DNA of 9,419 nucleotides, from assembly GCA_018060305.1 (NCBI GenBank), contig JAGOWF010000095.1, positions 1-9,419 on the forward strand. Reading direction: 5' to 3'. The stretch comes from Pyrinomonadaceae bacterium (GTDB lineage: Bacteria; Acidobacteriota; Blastocatellia; Pyrinomonadales; Pyrinomonadaceae). A model generated the notes under the pieces. That model did no database searches. It was given only the letters and a program-made list of their open reading frames with translations, and had not been told where the DNA came from. Of this stretch, positions 1 to 6,431 are shown one piece after another; positions within the stretch are counted from its first letter, which is position 1; every line of letters begins with the position of its first letter. A program made the position numbers and the translations under genes.

Positions 1-1556
1 TCGATCGAGGTCTCGGCTTCGATGATGAGCTTTTCGATCTCGTCGGGCGAGAGGCCGCTGGATGGCGTGATCTGCATCGCCTGTTCGAGGCCGGTCATCT
101 TGTCCTTGGCCGAAACGCTGACGATGCCGTTGGCGTCGATCTCGAACGAAACGTCGATCTGCGGCACGCCGCGCGGACTGGGCGGAATGCCGACCAGCTC
201 GAATTTTGCGAGGCTGCGGTTTGCGGACGAGATCTCGCGTTCGCCCTGCAAAATGTGGATCTCGACCGATTGCTGGTTATCGACGACCGTCGTAAAGGTC
301 ATCGTATTCTTGAGCGGAATGGTCGAGTTACGCGAGATAAGCTTTACGTAAAGGCCGCCCCGCGTTTCCAGTCCTAATGACAGAGGCAGCACGTCGAGCA
401 GGACGATGTCCTTGACGTCACCGGTCAGCACGCCGCCCTGGATGGCGGCTCCCATCGCGACGACCTCGTCCGGATTTATCTCTGACGAAGGCTCCTTGCC
501 AAAGACCTCGGTCACCGTCCGCGTGATGATCGGCGAACGTGTCTGGCCGCCGACAAGTATTACTTTGTCGATGTCGTTCGGCTGAAGCTTGGCATCCCAA
601 AGTGCCTTTTGGCATGGCTCGACCGACGATTCGACGAGGTCGCGGACAAGCTCCTCGAATTTGTCGCGGCTCAGCGTCATGTTGATGTGCTTCGGCCCCG
701 ATGCGTCGGCAGCGATGAAGGGCAGGCTGACGGTTGTCTCGGTGACGCTCGAGAGCTCGCACTTGGCCCGCTCGGCCGCTTCCTTGAGACGCTGTAGTGC
801 GAGGCGGTCGCCTTTGAGATCGATGGCGTTCTCTCTTTTGAATTCCTCGACCAGCCATTCGATGATCCGCTGGTCAAGATCTTCACCGCCGAGGAACGTA
901 TTGCCGGACGTTGAGAGCACCTCAAAAACGCCGTCATTGATCTCAAGGATCGAGATATCAAACGTGCCGCCGCCGAGGTCATAAACGGCGACCTTTTCGG
1001 TCTTGCTCTTGCCAAATCCGTAGGCAAGTGCCGCGGCCGTCGGCTCGTTGATGATGCGTTCGACCTCGAGCCCAGCGATCTTGCCGGCGTCGCGCGTGGC
1101 CTGACGCTGCATGTCGTCAAAGTATGCCGGAACTGTAATGATCGCCTCGGTGATCTTGTCACCAAGGAACTCTTCGGCAGCTAACTTTAATCGCTGCAAG
1201 ACGATAGCCGATATCTCGGGCGGGCTGTATATGCGGTCGAATACGCGTATGTGGGCGTCGCCATTTGGCGCTTTGACGATCTCGAACGGCACGTTCTCGC
1301 GCATCTTTTCGACCTCGGGCGAATCGAACTTGCGGCCGATGAGACGCTTAACGGCGTAGAGCGTGTTGGCGGCGTTGGTCACGGCCTGCCGCTTGGCGAT
1401 CTGTCCGACGAGGCGTTCGTCCTTGTCTGTAAAGCCGACCACTGAAGGCGTCGTGCGGCCGCCCTCTTTGTTCGAGATGATCTGCACCGTGCCGCCCTCG
1501 AGAACCGAGACGCAGCAGTTAGTCGTGCCGAGATCAATGCCGATTACTTTGCCCAT
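1..1556 (-). CDS. dnaK: Molecular chaperone DnaK (Hsp70), 3' end outside window
   Basis: Cytosolic ATP-dependent chaperone that binds exposed hydrophobic segments of unfolded proteins, working with DnaJ and GrpE. The frame is open for 518 codons from ATG at 1556 to the window edge. The family is about 640 residues, so the C-terminal helical lid is missing only because the window ends. Seen in translation: the phosphate-binding loop GIDLGTTN (residues 6-13), RTTPS (34-38), a Lys at position 70 matching the ATPase lysine of E. coli DnaK, PAYFDDMQRQAT, INEPTAAALAYG and DLGGGTFD of the nucleotide-binding domain, the interdomain linker region DIVLLDVLPLSLG, and the substrate-binding beta domain ending in SSGLSPDEIEKLI. 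Third gene of the hrcA-grpE-dnaK operon, 39 bp after grpE. The start is fixed by the conserved N terminus MGKVIGIDLGTT. Stress regulation is expected through the upstream CIRCE-like site. Confidence 0.98.
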   Translation of the reverse strand, partial: MGKVIGIDLGTTNCCVSVLEGGTVQIISNKEGGRTTPSVVGFTDKDERLVGQIAKRQAVTNAANTLYAVKRLIGRKFDSPEVEKMRENVPFEIVKAPNGDAHIRVFDRIYSPPEISAIVLQRLKLAAEEFLGDKITEAIITVPAYFDDMQRQATRDAGKIAGLEVERIINEPTAAALAYGFGKSKTEKVAVYDLGGGTFDISILEINDGVFEVLSTSGNTFLGGEDLDQRIIEWLVEEFKRENAIDLKGDRLALQRLKEAAERAKCELSSVTETTVSLPFIAADASGPKHINMTLSRDKFEELVRDLVESSVEPCQKALWDAKLQPNDIDKVILVGGQTRSPIITRTVTEVFGKEPSSEINPDEVVAMGAAIQGGVLTGDVKDIVLLDVLPLSLGLETRGGLYVKLISRNSTIPLKNTMTFTTVVDNQQSVEIHILQGEREISSANRSLAKFELVGIPPSPRGVPQIDVSFEIDANGIVSVSAKDKMTGLEQAMQITPSSGLSPDEIEKLIIEAETSI

Positions 1557-1568
1557 AGCGTTGTGTGT

Positions 1569-1573
1569 TCCTT
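1569..1573 (-). promoter_or_regulatory. Probable dnaK ribosome binding site
   Basis: AAGGA on the minus strand, with a 12-nt spacer before the dnaK ATG. The spacing is longer than usual, but this is one of the few purine-rich Shine-Dalgarno-like motifs in the window. Confidence 0.45.
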
Positions 1574-1595
1574 GTGGTTATTTGGGAGCGAGAGT

Positions 1596-2465
1596 CTATT
1601 CTGCGGCGGGAGCAACTGTGTCGAGGCCGAGATCGAGGTCGAGTTCCGCTTCCTCGGCTTTAGGTGCCTCAGTGTCATCCGCCTTTCTCGCGGGCGTTGG
1701 CGAGGTGGTCACTCTTACCATCGAATGGCGGATCACACGATTGCCGATGCGATAGCCGCGAAGCATTTCATCGAGGATAGTGTTCGGCGGCAGATCGTCG
1801 CGGCTCTCAGCCGATACTGCCTCGTGAAAATTAGGATCGAACACTTCGCCAATGGTCTTGATCGGCTCGACGCCCATGCCGGCAAACATCTCGCGAACCT
1901 GTTTGTTTACCAGAATGATGCCATCGTAGAACTGCTGAAACTCGTCGCTCTTCTTTCCGTCGAGCTTCTCAGCGGATTCGAGAGCACGGTCGAGATTGTC
2001 GATGGCGGGCAGGAGCTTTTCGGTGACGACGGCCACCTGGTCGATGTGTCCGCCACGGCGTTCGCGGTCCATTCGATACTTGTAGTTCTGAAAGTCCTTG
2101 AGACGCTGGTCGCTCTTATCCTGAATGTCTTTTCGCTCATTCTTGAGCTCGACGACCTTTTCCTGGAGCGAGTTGACCTCACATTGCAGCTCGAAAACGC
2201 GCGTCTTCAGGCCGGCGTGCTGCGGCAATGGAGCCTCAGCGACCGCCACCGTCGGGCCGCCGCCTTTCAACTCTTCCTGAATAAATTGCGGCAGACTCTC
2301 GGCCTCAAGATCCGAGTCCTCGATCTCGATCTGAAGGTCAGCCGTGATATGCAGGTCTTTTTCCTTTTCCTCAAGTTCCCTGATGAAATCGTCAACCGAC
2401 GGGCTGGAATCCATGTCCAACTCGTCGAGAGTTTCTTCGGGCTTTGGGATCTGATGGTTTTTCAT
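1596..2465 (-). CDS. grpE: Nucleotide exchange factor GrpE
   Basis: Co-chaperone that releases ADP from DnaK; it acts as a dimer in the cytosol. The 289-residue product is much longer than E. coli GrpE (197). Residues 1-85 are a low-complexity, strongly acidic extension. Residues about 86-135 form the long dimerising coiled coil, ending in the GrpE-typical DFQNYKYRMDRERR. LLPAIDNLDRALE follows at 151-163. The C-terminal beta domain carries EVFDPNFHEAV (207-217) and the GYRIGNRVIRHSMVRV block (237-252), which matches the GrpE signature. A second acidic, Ala/Pro-containing tail covers 255-289. It lies between hrcA (34-bp gap) and dnaK (39-bp gap) on the same strand. The ATG at 2465 has no purine-rich Shine-Dalgarno: the upstream minus-strand sequence is pyrimidine- and GC-rich. 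The extension could be overcalled, with Met17 as an alternative start. Confidence 0.95.
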   Translation of the reverse strand: MKNHQIPKPEETLDELDMDSSPSVDDFIRELEEKEKDLHITADLQIEIEDSDLEAESLPQFIQEELKGGGPTVAVAEAPLPQHAGLKTRVFELQCEVNSLQEKVVELKNERKDIQDKSDQRLKDFQNYKYRMDRERRGGHIDQVAVVTEKLLPAIDNLDRALESAEKLDGKKSDEFQQFYDGIILVNKQVREMFAGMGVEPIKTIGEVFDPNFHEAVSAESRDDLPPNTILDEMLRGYRIGNRVIRHSMVRVTTSPTPARKADDTEAPKAEEAELDLDLGLDTVAPAAE

Positions 2466-2499
2466 TTCGGGCGGAGGCGGGAGAGATTCAACCGCAGAA

Positions 2500-3642
2500 T
2501 TAGTTTCGTGAGGGCGGCGTGGACATCATGTGTTCAAGCGTGCGTGCAACATAGCTGACTATCGAGATCATCCGGCCGTATTCGATCCGCGTGGGGCCGA
2601 GAACGGTCAACGTGCCGACCGCCGAGCCGTTGCCGATGCGGTACGGGGCCGAAACGAGCGAACAATGCTGCATCGACGTGTTTCGATTCTCGGTGCCAAT
2701 GACGATCTGGACGTCGCCTTTGGCCGCGGAATCGCGCTCGATGCACTCATTGAGTATCTGCATCAGCCGTGAGCGTTCACCGATCGTATGAAGCAGTTCA
2801 CGCAGGCGTTCGAGGTCGGCAAAATCGCTCTTTGAGAGAATATTCGACGTGCCGTCCACAAAGACCTCGCCGGCGGCATCGTCCTCGATCGTTTCCGAGC
2901 AAAGGATCACTGCCGTCTGAAGCAGGTTGTCAAACAACGCCTTTTCCTCGTGCATGAGACGCATGATCTCGGCACGTATCTCGGCAAGGCTCTTTCCGGC
3001 AAACTCCGCGTTGAGATAGTTCGCGGTGCGTTCGAGTTCCTCACGGGCAAAGGCAACGCCGGTCCGAATGATCTTGTTGTGAACGATATTCGGGGGCGAG
3101 ACCAGCACCACGAGGACGCGATTGTCAGAAAGGTTGACAAACTCGATATGCTGCAGGCGATCACTCGCCAAACTAGGCGATACCACGATGCCTACATTAT
3201 TAGAAAGAGCAGAAAGCAAGTGAGAGGTCCGTTCCAACAGCCGGTCGGGCGTATCGCCCGTGTCCAGGGCATTCAATCCGAATTCCTCGCCTATGCGATG
3301 GAGGTCATCATTAGAAATGCTCAGGACGCCCAGCAGATTGTCAACGTAAAACCGATAGCCCGTATCTGTGGGAACGCGCCCTGCCGAGGTGTGAGGCTGT
3401 TCGACCAGCCCGAGCTCCTCCAGCTCACCCATCACGTTGCGGATGGTCGCCGAACTCATTCCCGACTGGCGGGCAAATCTTTCGGCGAGCACCTTCGAAC
3501 CGACCGGTTCACCGGTGACGAAGTGTTCGTTGATAATGGCTGTCAGAATGATCTGTCCGCGACTGTCGAGGTGCCTCACGGCGTCCTCTGTGCCTGGGTT
3601 GCCGTCGCGCTCAGGTTTCCGATTTCGGTGGGTTTGATGCAT
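2500..3642 (-). CDS. hrcA: Heat-inducible transcription repressor HrcA
   Basis: DNA-binding repressor of the class I heat-shock operon; in other bacteria it binds CIRCE and is kept active by GroE. The 380-residue product has an N-terminal winged helix (about 24-95) with SGMSSATIRNVMGELEELG (60-78) and HTSAGRVPTDTGYRFYVD (84-101), both highly characteristic of HrcA. A GAF-like central and C-terminal region follows, ending in GPTRIEYGRMISIVSYV. First gene of the operon, directly downstream of the CIRCE-like operator. Start uncertain: ATG at 3642 leaves about 21 non-conserved, charged residues before the usual HrcA start near LDSRGQIIL. An in-frame GTG at 3579 (359 residues) sits 4 nt after a good AGAGGA and matches the family N terminus better. 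The ATG has only a weak AAGG three bases upstream. Confidence 0.97.
   Translation of the reverse strand: MHQTHRNRKPERDGNPGTEDAVRHLDSRGQIILTAIINEHFVTGEPVGSKVLAERFARQSGMSSATIRNVMGELEELGLVEQPHTSAGRVPTDTGYRFYVDNLLGVLSISNDDLHRIGEEFGLNALDTGDTPDRLLERTSHLLSALSNNVGIVVSPSLASDRLQHIEFVNLSDNRVLVVLVSPPNIVHNKIIRTGVAFAREELERTANYLNAEFAGKSLAEIRAEIMRLMHEEKALFDNLLQTAVILCSETIEDDAAGEVFVDGTSNILSKSDFADLERLRELLHTIGERSRLMQILNECIERDSAAKGDVQIVIGTENRNTSMQHCSLVSAPYRIGNGSAVGTLTVLGPTRIEYGRMISIVSYVARTLEHMMSTPPSRN
3584..3589 (-). promoter_or_regulatory. Ribosome binding site favouring an internal GTG start of hrcA
   Basis: AGAGGA on the minus strand, 4 nt before an in-frame GTG at 3579-3577. It supports a 359-residue HrcA that starts just before the conserved LDSRGQ. 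The motif lies inside the longer reading frame, so it may be fortuitous. Confidence 0.4.
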
Positions 3643-3676
3643 AGGCCTTTTGGGGCGTATGCTGTTCCCATATAAA

Positions 3677-3706
3677 GGGATAGCATTTAGCCGGGCAGAG
3701 TGTCAA
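3677..3706 (-). promoter_or_regulatory. Sigma-70-type promoter of hrcA-grpE-dnaK
   Basis: On the minus strand there is a perfect -35 TTGACA (3706-3701), an 18-nt spacer, and an extended -10 TGC-TATCCC (3685-3677). The -10 hexamer is poor, but the TGn extension compensates. Predicted transcription start is near 3670, giving a leader of about 28 nt to the ATG at 3642. The promoter coincides with the CIRCE-like operator, the classical arrangement for HrcA repression. Confidence 0.55.
3680..3706. promoter_or_regulatory. Degenerate CIRCE operator (HrcA binding site)
   Basis: The plus strand reads ATAGCATTT, nine bases, then GAGTGTCAA. The CIRCE consensus is TTAGCACTC-N9-GAGTGCTAA. The left arm matches 6 of 9, the right arm 7 of 9, and the spacer is exactly nine. 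The site covers the -35 and most of the spacer of the hrcA promoter. Position, spacing and the adjacent hrcA gene support the call; the arm mismatches weaken it. Confidence 0.6.
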
Positions 3707-3745
3707 CAAAAATGTTTAATCCTTACTATATTCGTTTTGCATAAA

Positions 3746-3783
3746 ATAGGACATATACGTCCTATATGACCTATTTGTCCCAT
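3746..3783. promoter_or_regulatory. Two tandem palindromic operator-like boxes before the SprT-like gene
   Basis: Box 1 (3746-3765) is ATAGGACATATACGTCCTAT, a near-perfect palindrome (two mismatched base pairs). Box 2 (3764-3783) is ATATGACCTATTTGTCCCAT, which matches box 1 at 15 of 20 positions with an 18-bp offset. A -10-like TAAAAT (3742-3747) touches box 1, and box 2 ends two bases before the GTG start at 3785. This layout suits a repressor covering the promoter, transcription start and translation start. The core GGACATATnnGTCC matches no regulator I can name, and no regulator gene is adjacent apart from hrcA. Confidence 0.45.
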
Positions 3784-3784
3784 T

Positions 3785-4504
3785 GTGATCGACCTAATCA
3801 TCGCTTTCTATAAAGAAGCCTACCGTTTTTACGACCCAAAACGGGCCGTGCCGCCGATCCATGTTTCATTTTACCCGTATATCGGCATAAATCATACGAT
3901 CAGGATTCGCAGCGGCGAGGTTTTTGTCCGGATCGGCACCGTTTGCAGCGATATGCCGCTGCCGTGTCATCGCGGCCTCGCATATGTGCTGGTCGGCAAG
4001 CTGCTGAGAAAACGCATTCCCGCGGGTGCACGCGAGGTCTATGCGGCCTATAGCAAGTCCGACGCCTTGCGCGAACGCGCCGCCGTCAACAAACGCGCCC
4101 GGGGCCGAAAGGTCGTGACCAGTTCAAAAGGCGCGGTCTATGACCTCGATGAGATCTTTGACGCTGTCAATAGTCATTACTTCGCCGGCTCGATCCCGCG
4201 CCCCGTCCTGACCTGGTCGGCCCGCAAGACCTATCGCATCCTCGGCCACCACGACGCCACGCACGACCACGTCGCCATCAGCCGCTCACTAGACTCGGCC
4301 AGCGTCCCGCAATACATCGTCGAATACGTTGTCTTCCACGAAATGCTCCACATCGCCCACCCGACCAAACACATCAACGGCCGCCGCTACAACCACACGC
4401 CCGCATTCCGCCGTGATGAGCGCAAATTCGCCCAATACGACGACGCCGAGGTGTGGATCGAACGGAACGTGCGGAAACTAAAGAGGGCCGCTAAGAAAAA
4501 GTGA
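3785..4504 (+). CDS. SprT-like zinc metalloprotease, two-domain architecture
   Basis: Predicted zinc-dependent protease of the SprT-like group; characterised eukaryotic relatives (Spartan/Wss1) cleave DNA-protein crosslinks, but the bacterial role is less clear. The 239-residue product carries the catalytic motif HEMLH (185-189: two zinc-ligand His and the catalytic Glu) in YVVFHEMLHIAHP. A downstream His204 in YNHTPAF is the probable third ligand. LDEIFDAVNSHYF (121-133) and the LTWS strand (142-145) fit the start of the SprT-like fold. Residues 1-95 look like a degenerate copy of the same fold, with GKLLR in place of HEMLH. The tail is Lys/Arg-rich (KLKRAAKKK), consistent with nucleic-acid contact, and I see no Cys-rich zinc ribbon. 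The start is GTG at 3785; a TGA at 3767 closes the frame upstream and no Shine-Dalgarno is visible. Divergent from hrcA. It could be a house-keeping peptidase unrelated to DNA repair. Confidence 0.85.
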   Translation: MIDLIIAFYKEAYRFYDPKRAVPPIHVSFYPYIGINHTIRIRSGEVFVRIGTVCSDMPLPCHRGLAYVLVGKLLRKRIPAGAREVYAAYSKSDALRERAAVNKRARGRKVVTSSKGAVYDLDEIFDAVNSHYFAGSIPRPVLTWSARKTYRILGHHDATHDHVAISRSLDSASVPQYIVEYVVFHEMLHIAHPTKHINGRRYNHTPAFRRDERKFAQYDDAEVWIERNVRKLKRAAKKK

Positions 4505-4515
4505 TCACTATTCCT

Positions 4516-4720
4516 GTCGCCAACGGCGACAAATACTAAAGCCTAGGGTGAAGTGAGCGATGCGAATGTAACCCTAGGTAGTTGACCGTATTTTGATTGC
4601 CGTCCCTGAAGGCGACGAACAGCGTGTTGCTCCCTTTCAGGGAGCGATTGATGACTAACAATCTATCCTGGGGTTCCGCTACGCTCAACCCTAGGCTTTA
4701 ATATTTGTCGCCGTTGCGAC
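4516..4720. repeat. REP/MITE-like palindromic element with 33-34-bp terminal inverted repeats
   Basis: Non-coding element filling the gap between two convergent genes. The left end (4516-4549) and the reverse complement of the right end (4688-4720) differ by one indel and one substitution. Each end starts with a small hairpin: GTCGCC-AAC-GGCGAC at the left, GTCGC-CGTT-GCGAC at the right. Each also has an inner hairpin: CCTAGGGT with ACCCTAGG (4542-4578), and CCTGGGGTT with AACCCTAGG (about 4667-4696). The centre holds a third stem, TCCCTGAAGG (4603-4612) with CCCTTTCAGGGA (4632-4643). No open reading frame of interest and no U-tract for intrinsic termination. The architecture (two inverted hairpin modules around a short core) resembles REPIN-type elements mobilised in trans by a RAYT/Y1 transposase; that comparison is inference. 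Confidence 0.75.
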
Positions 4721-4724
4721 CTGA

Positions 4725-6392
4725 TCAATCTTGAGCTATCTGAGCAATAATCTGACCAATAAAACCGAAGTCAGAGGTGGTTTTGCGCTCAATGCCGGTT
4801 TTGGTGAAGCGGGTTTCGGTGAGGTAGGTTGATACGGCTTGCGTGTCGCCGTGACCTTCACGAGCGAGGATTGTTACCAATTGGAGCGCCAAAACATTAT
4901 CATGTCCGACGGTAGTGATTGGTGCCCTGCTCGTGGCGAGTTTTCGTAAAGTATCGGAACGGATGTCAGACAATTGGCCGTCACGGCTTCCATTCAACCG
5001 AGCCAGGTTCTCTTTTGATCCGATCTTAATGCAGTCGTCAAACGCCACCTGGATTTCGTTGTCTACCGTACTCCAGATGTTCACATTGCCCTCGATTATG
5101 GGTTCCGGTGGCTTCAAGTCTGGCGAAAGGGACTGGACGGTTGCCTGTGCTGTAGTTCCTGCGACTGTCATAACAACAGTCTCCTCATTATCGGGATCAA
5201 GTCTCGCCGTGACAATATTCTTGCTCGGTGTGTGTTTTCCACCAATTGAACTCAAAAACAGCTCCGGATCGCGAATTCCGTACGGCTCAAGCAGAACATT
5301 TCCAACTTCCAACAGAACTTTGCCTTCGAGCGGGTCCAATTGTTTTTGTGCAACGAGCAAAACACTTCGCCATGCCAATTCGGGCTTATTCAGGTTGTAG
5401 CGCGTTGCACTTTGTGGGTTCGACGGAAGCTGAGCGATAAGCATGTTGTTTAGTACGGAATGAATGCCTATCTCCTCTCCGATCGCAAAGGTCTCCTCGA
5501 AAACAGCGGCAACCTCCGCCGGCATCCTCACCTGCCACTTGTCGTCGATACCTTCGCTTGTCTGTGAGGTGCTCCACGCAATGTCGGTTACGGTTCCGCG
5601 AATGAGTCGAGGGAGGATATCTGCGACCGCGCTTTGGACCTCTCCTTCGTCACTGGCCCGGGAGGCAAAATATAGACTGGCAAGGGCGGCGATCTGGGCA
5701 ACACCGTTGGTTGAGACGTAGCCTCGGGCGAGCGTGCCGGGCTCGGCGGGTTGGATCTTGCCGGTTTTGAGGATGCTGTCGGCTTCACCGCGTTTGACGG
5801 CGAGGCATTTGTCGATGGCGGTTTCGTCGTTGGCGAAATAGATGACGGCGTCGAGGATCAATGCGTGGGCGAGGCGGCCGTCGGTTGCAGTCCATGTTAT
5901 ATAGGTGCCGCCGGTTTGCTGCGATCTTTGGCTGCGGCCCATTTTTGTGCCGCCGCCGAGCATTTCCTGCACAAAACTGTTAAGACGCGTCTCGGCAAAC
6001 TTGACGGCCTGATAATCCCACGCATGCGTATCGGCGACGGCGACGAATCGTGGCCGCACCTTGCCGATGCTCTGTTCGTCGTTGACCTTTTCTTCGCTGG
6101 TCTCAAAACCGGTGACGGCGACGGCGACTTGAACGCCTTTTAGTGCTGTAAGGTCGGGCTTCGATTTAGCGACTTCAGCAAAAGGCTTGCTGTCAACGAT
6201 CGGCTGAAGAGCGGCGGCAAGGTCGTTGGTCTCAAGATAAACGAGCGTTTCTGCCGGCACGAGCGTGCGCATGTCGGTAGGCTTGGTCGCGCACGCCGAA
6301 AGAAGAATTAACCACAGATAGACACAGATAGACACAGAAGGGAAGATTCGACCGAGCGATACGCATCTATTTCTGTGTTTATCTGTGTCCAT
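4725..6392 (-). CDS. Predicted lipoprotein of unknown function
   Basis: I do not recognise this protein. From the ATG at 6392 it is 555 residues. A basic N region (KHRNR, R15) and a hydrophobic stretch (about 20-33) lead into a lipobox LSAC with Cys34, predicting signal peptidase II cleavage and a lipid-anchored, probably periplasmic or outer-membrane-facing protein. The mature part begins TKPTDMRTLVPAETLVYLETNDL, loosely like DUF3352-type proteins, which often start with a 'PA(D/E)T..Y.E' strand; this is a weak resemblance. There are no transmembrane segments, catalytic motifs or repeats that I can identify beyond this. An in-frame GTG at 6425 would add 11 residues. The start codon and signal-peptide core lie inside the inverted repeat at 6310-6400. 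Convergent with the SprT-like gene, divergent from the SDR gene. If the repeat was inserted upstream of the real gene, Met41 (MRTLVPAE) would be an alternative cytosolic start. Confidence 0.8.
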   Translation of the reverse strand: MDTDKHRNRCVSLGRIFPSVSICVYLWLILLSACATKPTDMRTLVPAETLVYLETNDLAAALQPIVDSKPFAEVAKSKPDLTALKGVQVAVAVTGFETSEEKVNDEQSIGKVRPRFVAVADTHAWDYQAVKFAETRLNSFVQEMLGGGTKMGRSQRSQQTGGTYITWTATDGRLAHALILDAVIYFANDETAIDKCLAVKRGEADSILKTGKIQPAEPGTLARGYVSTNGVAQIAALASLYFASRASDEGEVQSAVADILPRLIRGTVTDIAWSTSQTSEGIDDKWQVRMPAEVAAVFEETFAIGEEIGIHSVLNNMLIAQLPSNPQSATRYNLNKPELAWRSVLLVAQKQLDPLEGKVLLEVGNVLLEPYGIRDPELFLSSIGGKHTPSKNIVTARLDPDNEETVVMTVAGTTAQATVQSLSPDLKPPEPIIEGNVNIWSTVDNEIQVAFDDCIKIGSKENLARLNGSRDGQLSDIRSDTLRKLATSRAPITTVGHDNVLALQLVTILAREGHGDTQAVSTYLTETRFTKTGIERKTTSDFGFIGQIIAQIAQD

Positions 6393-6400
6393 CTGTGGTT
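6310..6400. repeat. Inverted repeat with 10-bp internal periodicity (CACAGATAGA type)
   Basis: The left arm (6310-6339) runs AACCACAGATAGA and continues as 10-bp units, each beginning CACAGA. The right arm (6371-6400) is its reverse complement at 28 of 30 positions, with a 31-nt loop. Arms of this 'ACACAGAT' style are a common dispersed intergenic repeat in several environmental phyla, as I recall. Here the left arm encodes part of the signal peptide of the minus-strand lipoprotein and the right arm contains its ATG. The right arm ends 31 nt before the plus-strand SDR start. Confidence 0.85.
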
Positions 6401-6412
6401 TCAATTCCGGTG

Positions 6413-6421
6413 TGCTAAAAT
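6413..6421 (+). promoter_or_regulatory. Possible extended -10 element for the SDR gene
   Basis: TGC-TAAAAT matches an extended -10 (TGn) with a hexamer matching TATAAT at 5 of 6. No -35 is convincing. The predicted transcription start would fall about 4 nt before the ATG at 6432, implying a nearly leaderless mRNA, in keeping with the missing Shine-Dalgarno. Confidence 0.3.
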
Positions 6422-6431
6422 CCACGCCAAT

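Noticed and set aside
418..1165. Open frames on both strands within dnaK
   Set aside because: The dnaK frame is intact and conserved throughout; these are alternate-frame shadows in GC-rich coding DNA.
1563..2558. 331-residue plus-strand open frame opposite grpE
   Set aside because: It is the antisense shadow of a clearly recognisable GrpE; its composition has no family features.
2950..3675. 241-residue plus-strand open frame opposite hrcA
   Set aside because: Antisense to conserved HrcA motifs; its sequence shows no recognisable domain and it would overlap the hrcA promoter.
4516..4720. Bidirectional intrinsic terminator between the convergent genes
   Set aside because: Strong hairpins are present but no U-tract follows any of them on either strand.
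6310..6400. CRISPR-like array
   Set aside because: Units are 10 bp without unique spacers and there are no cas genes; it is a periodic inverted repeat.
6375..6431. Upstream extension of the SDR starting MFICVHLWF
   Set aside because: The extra residues are translated from the repeat arm, and the family N terminus fits ATG at 6432.
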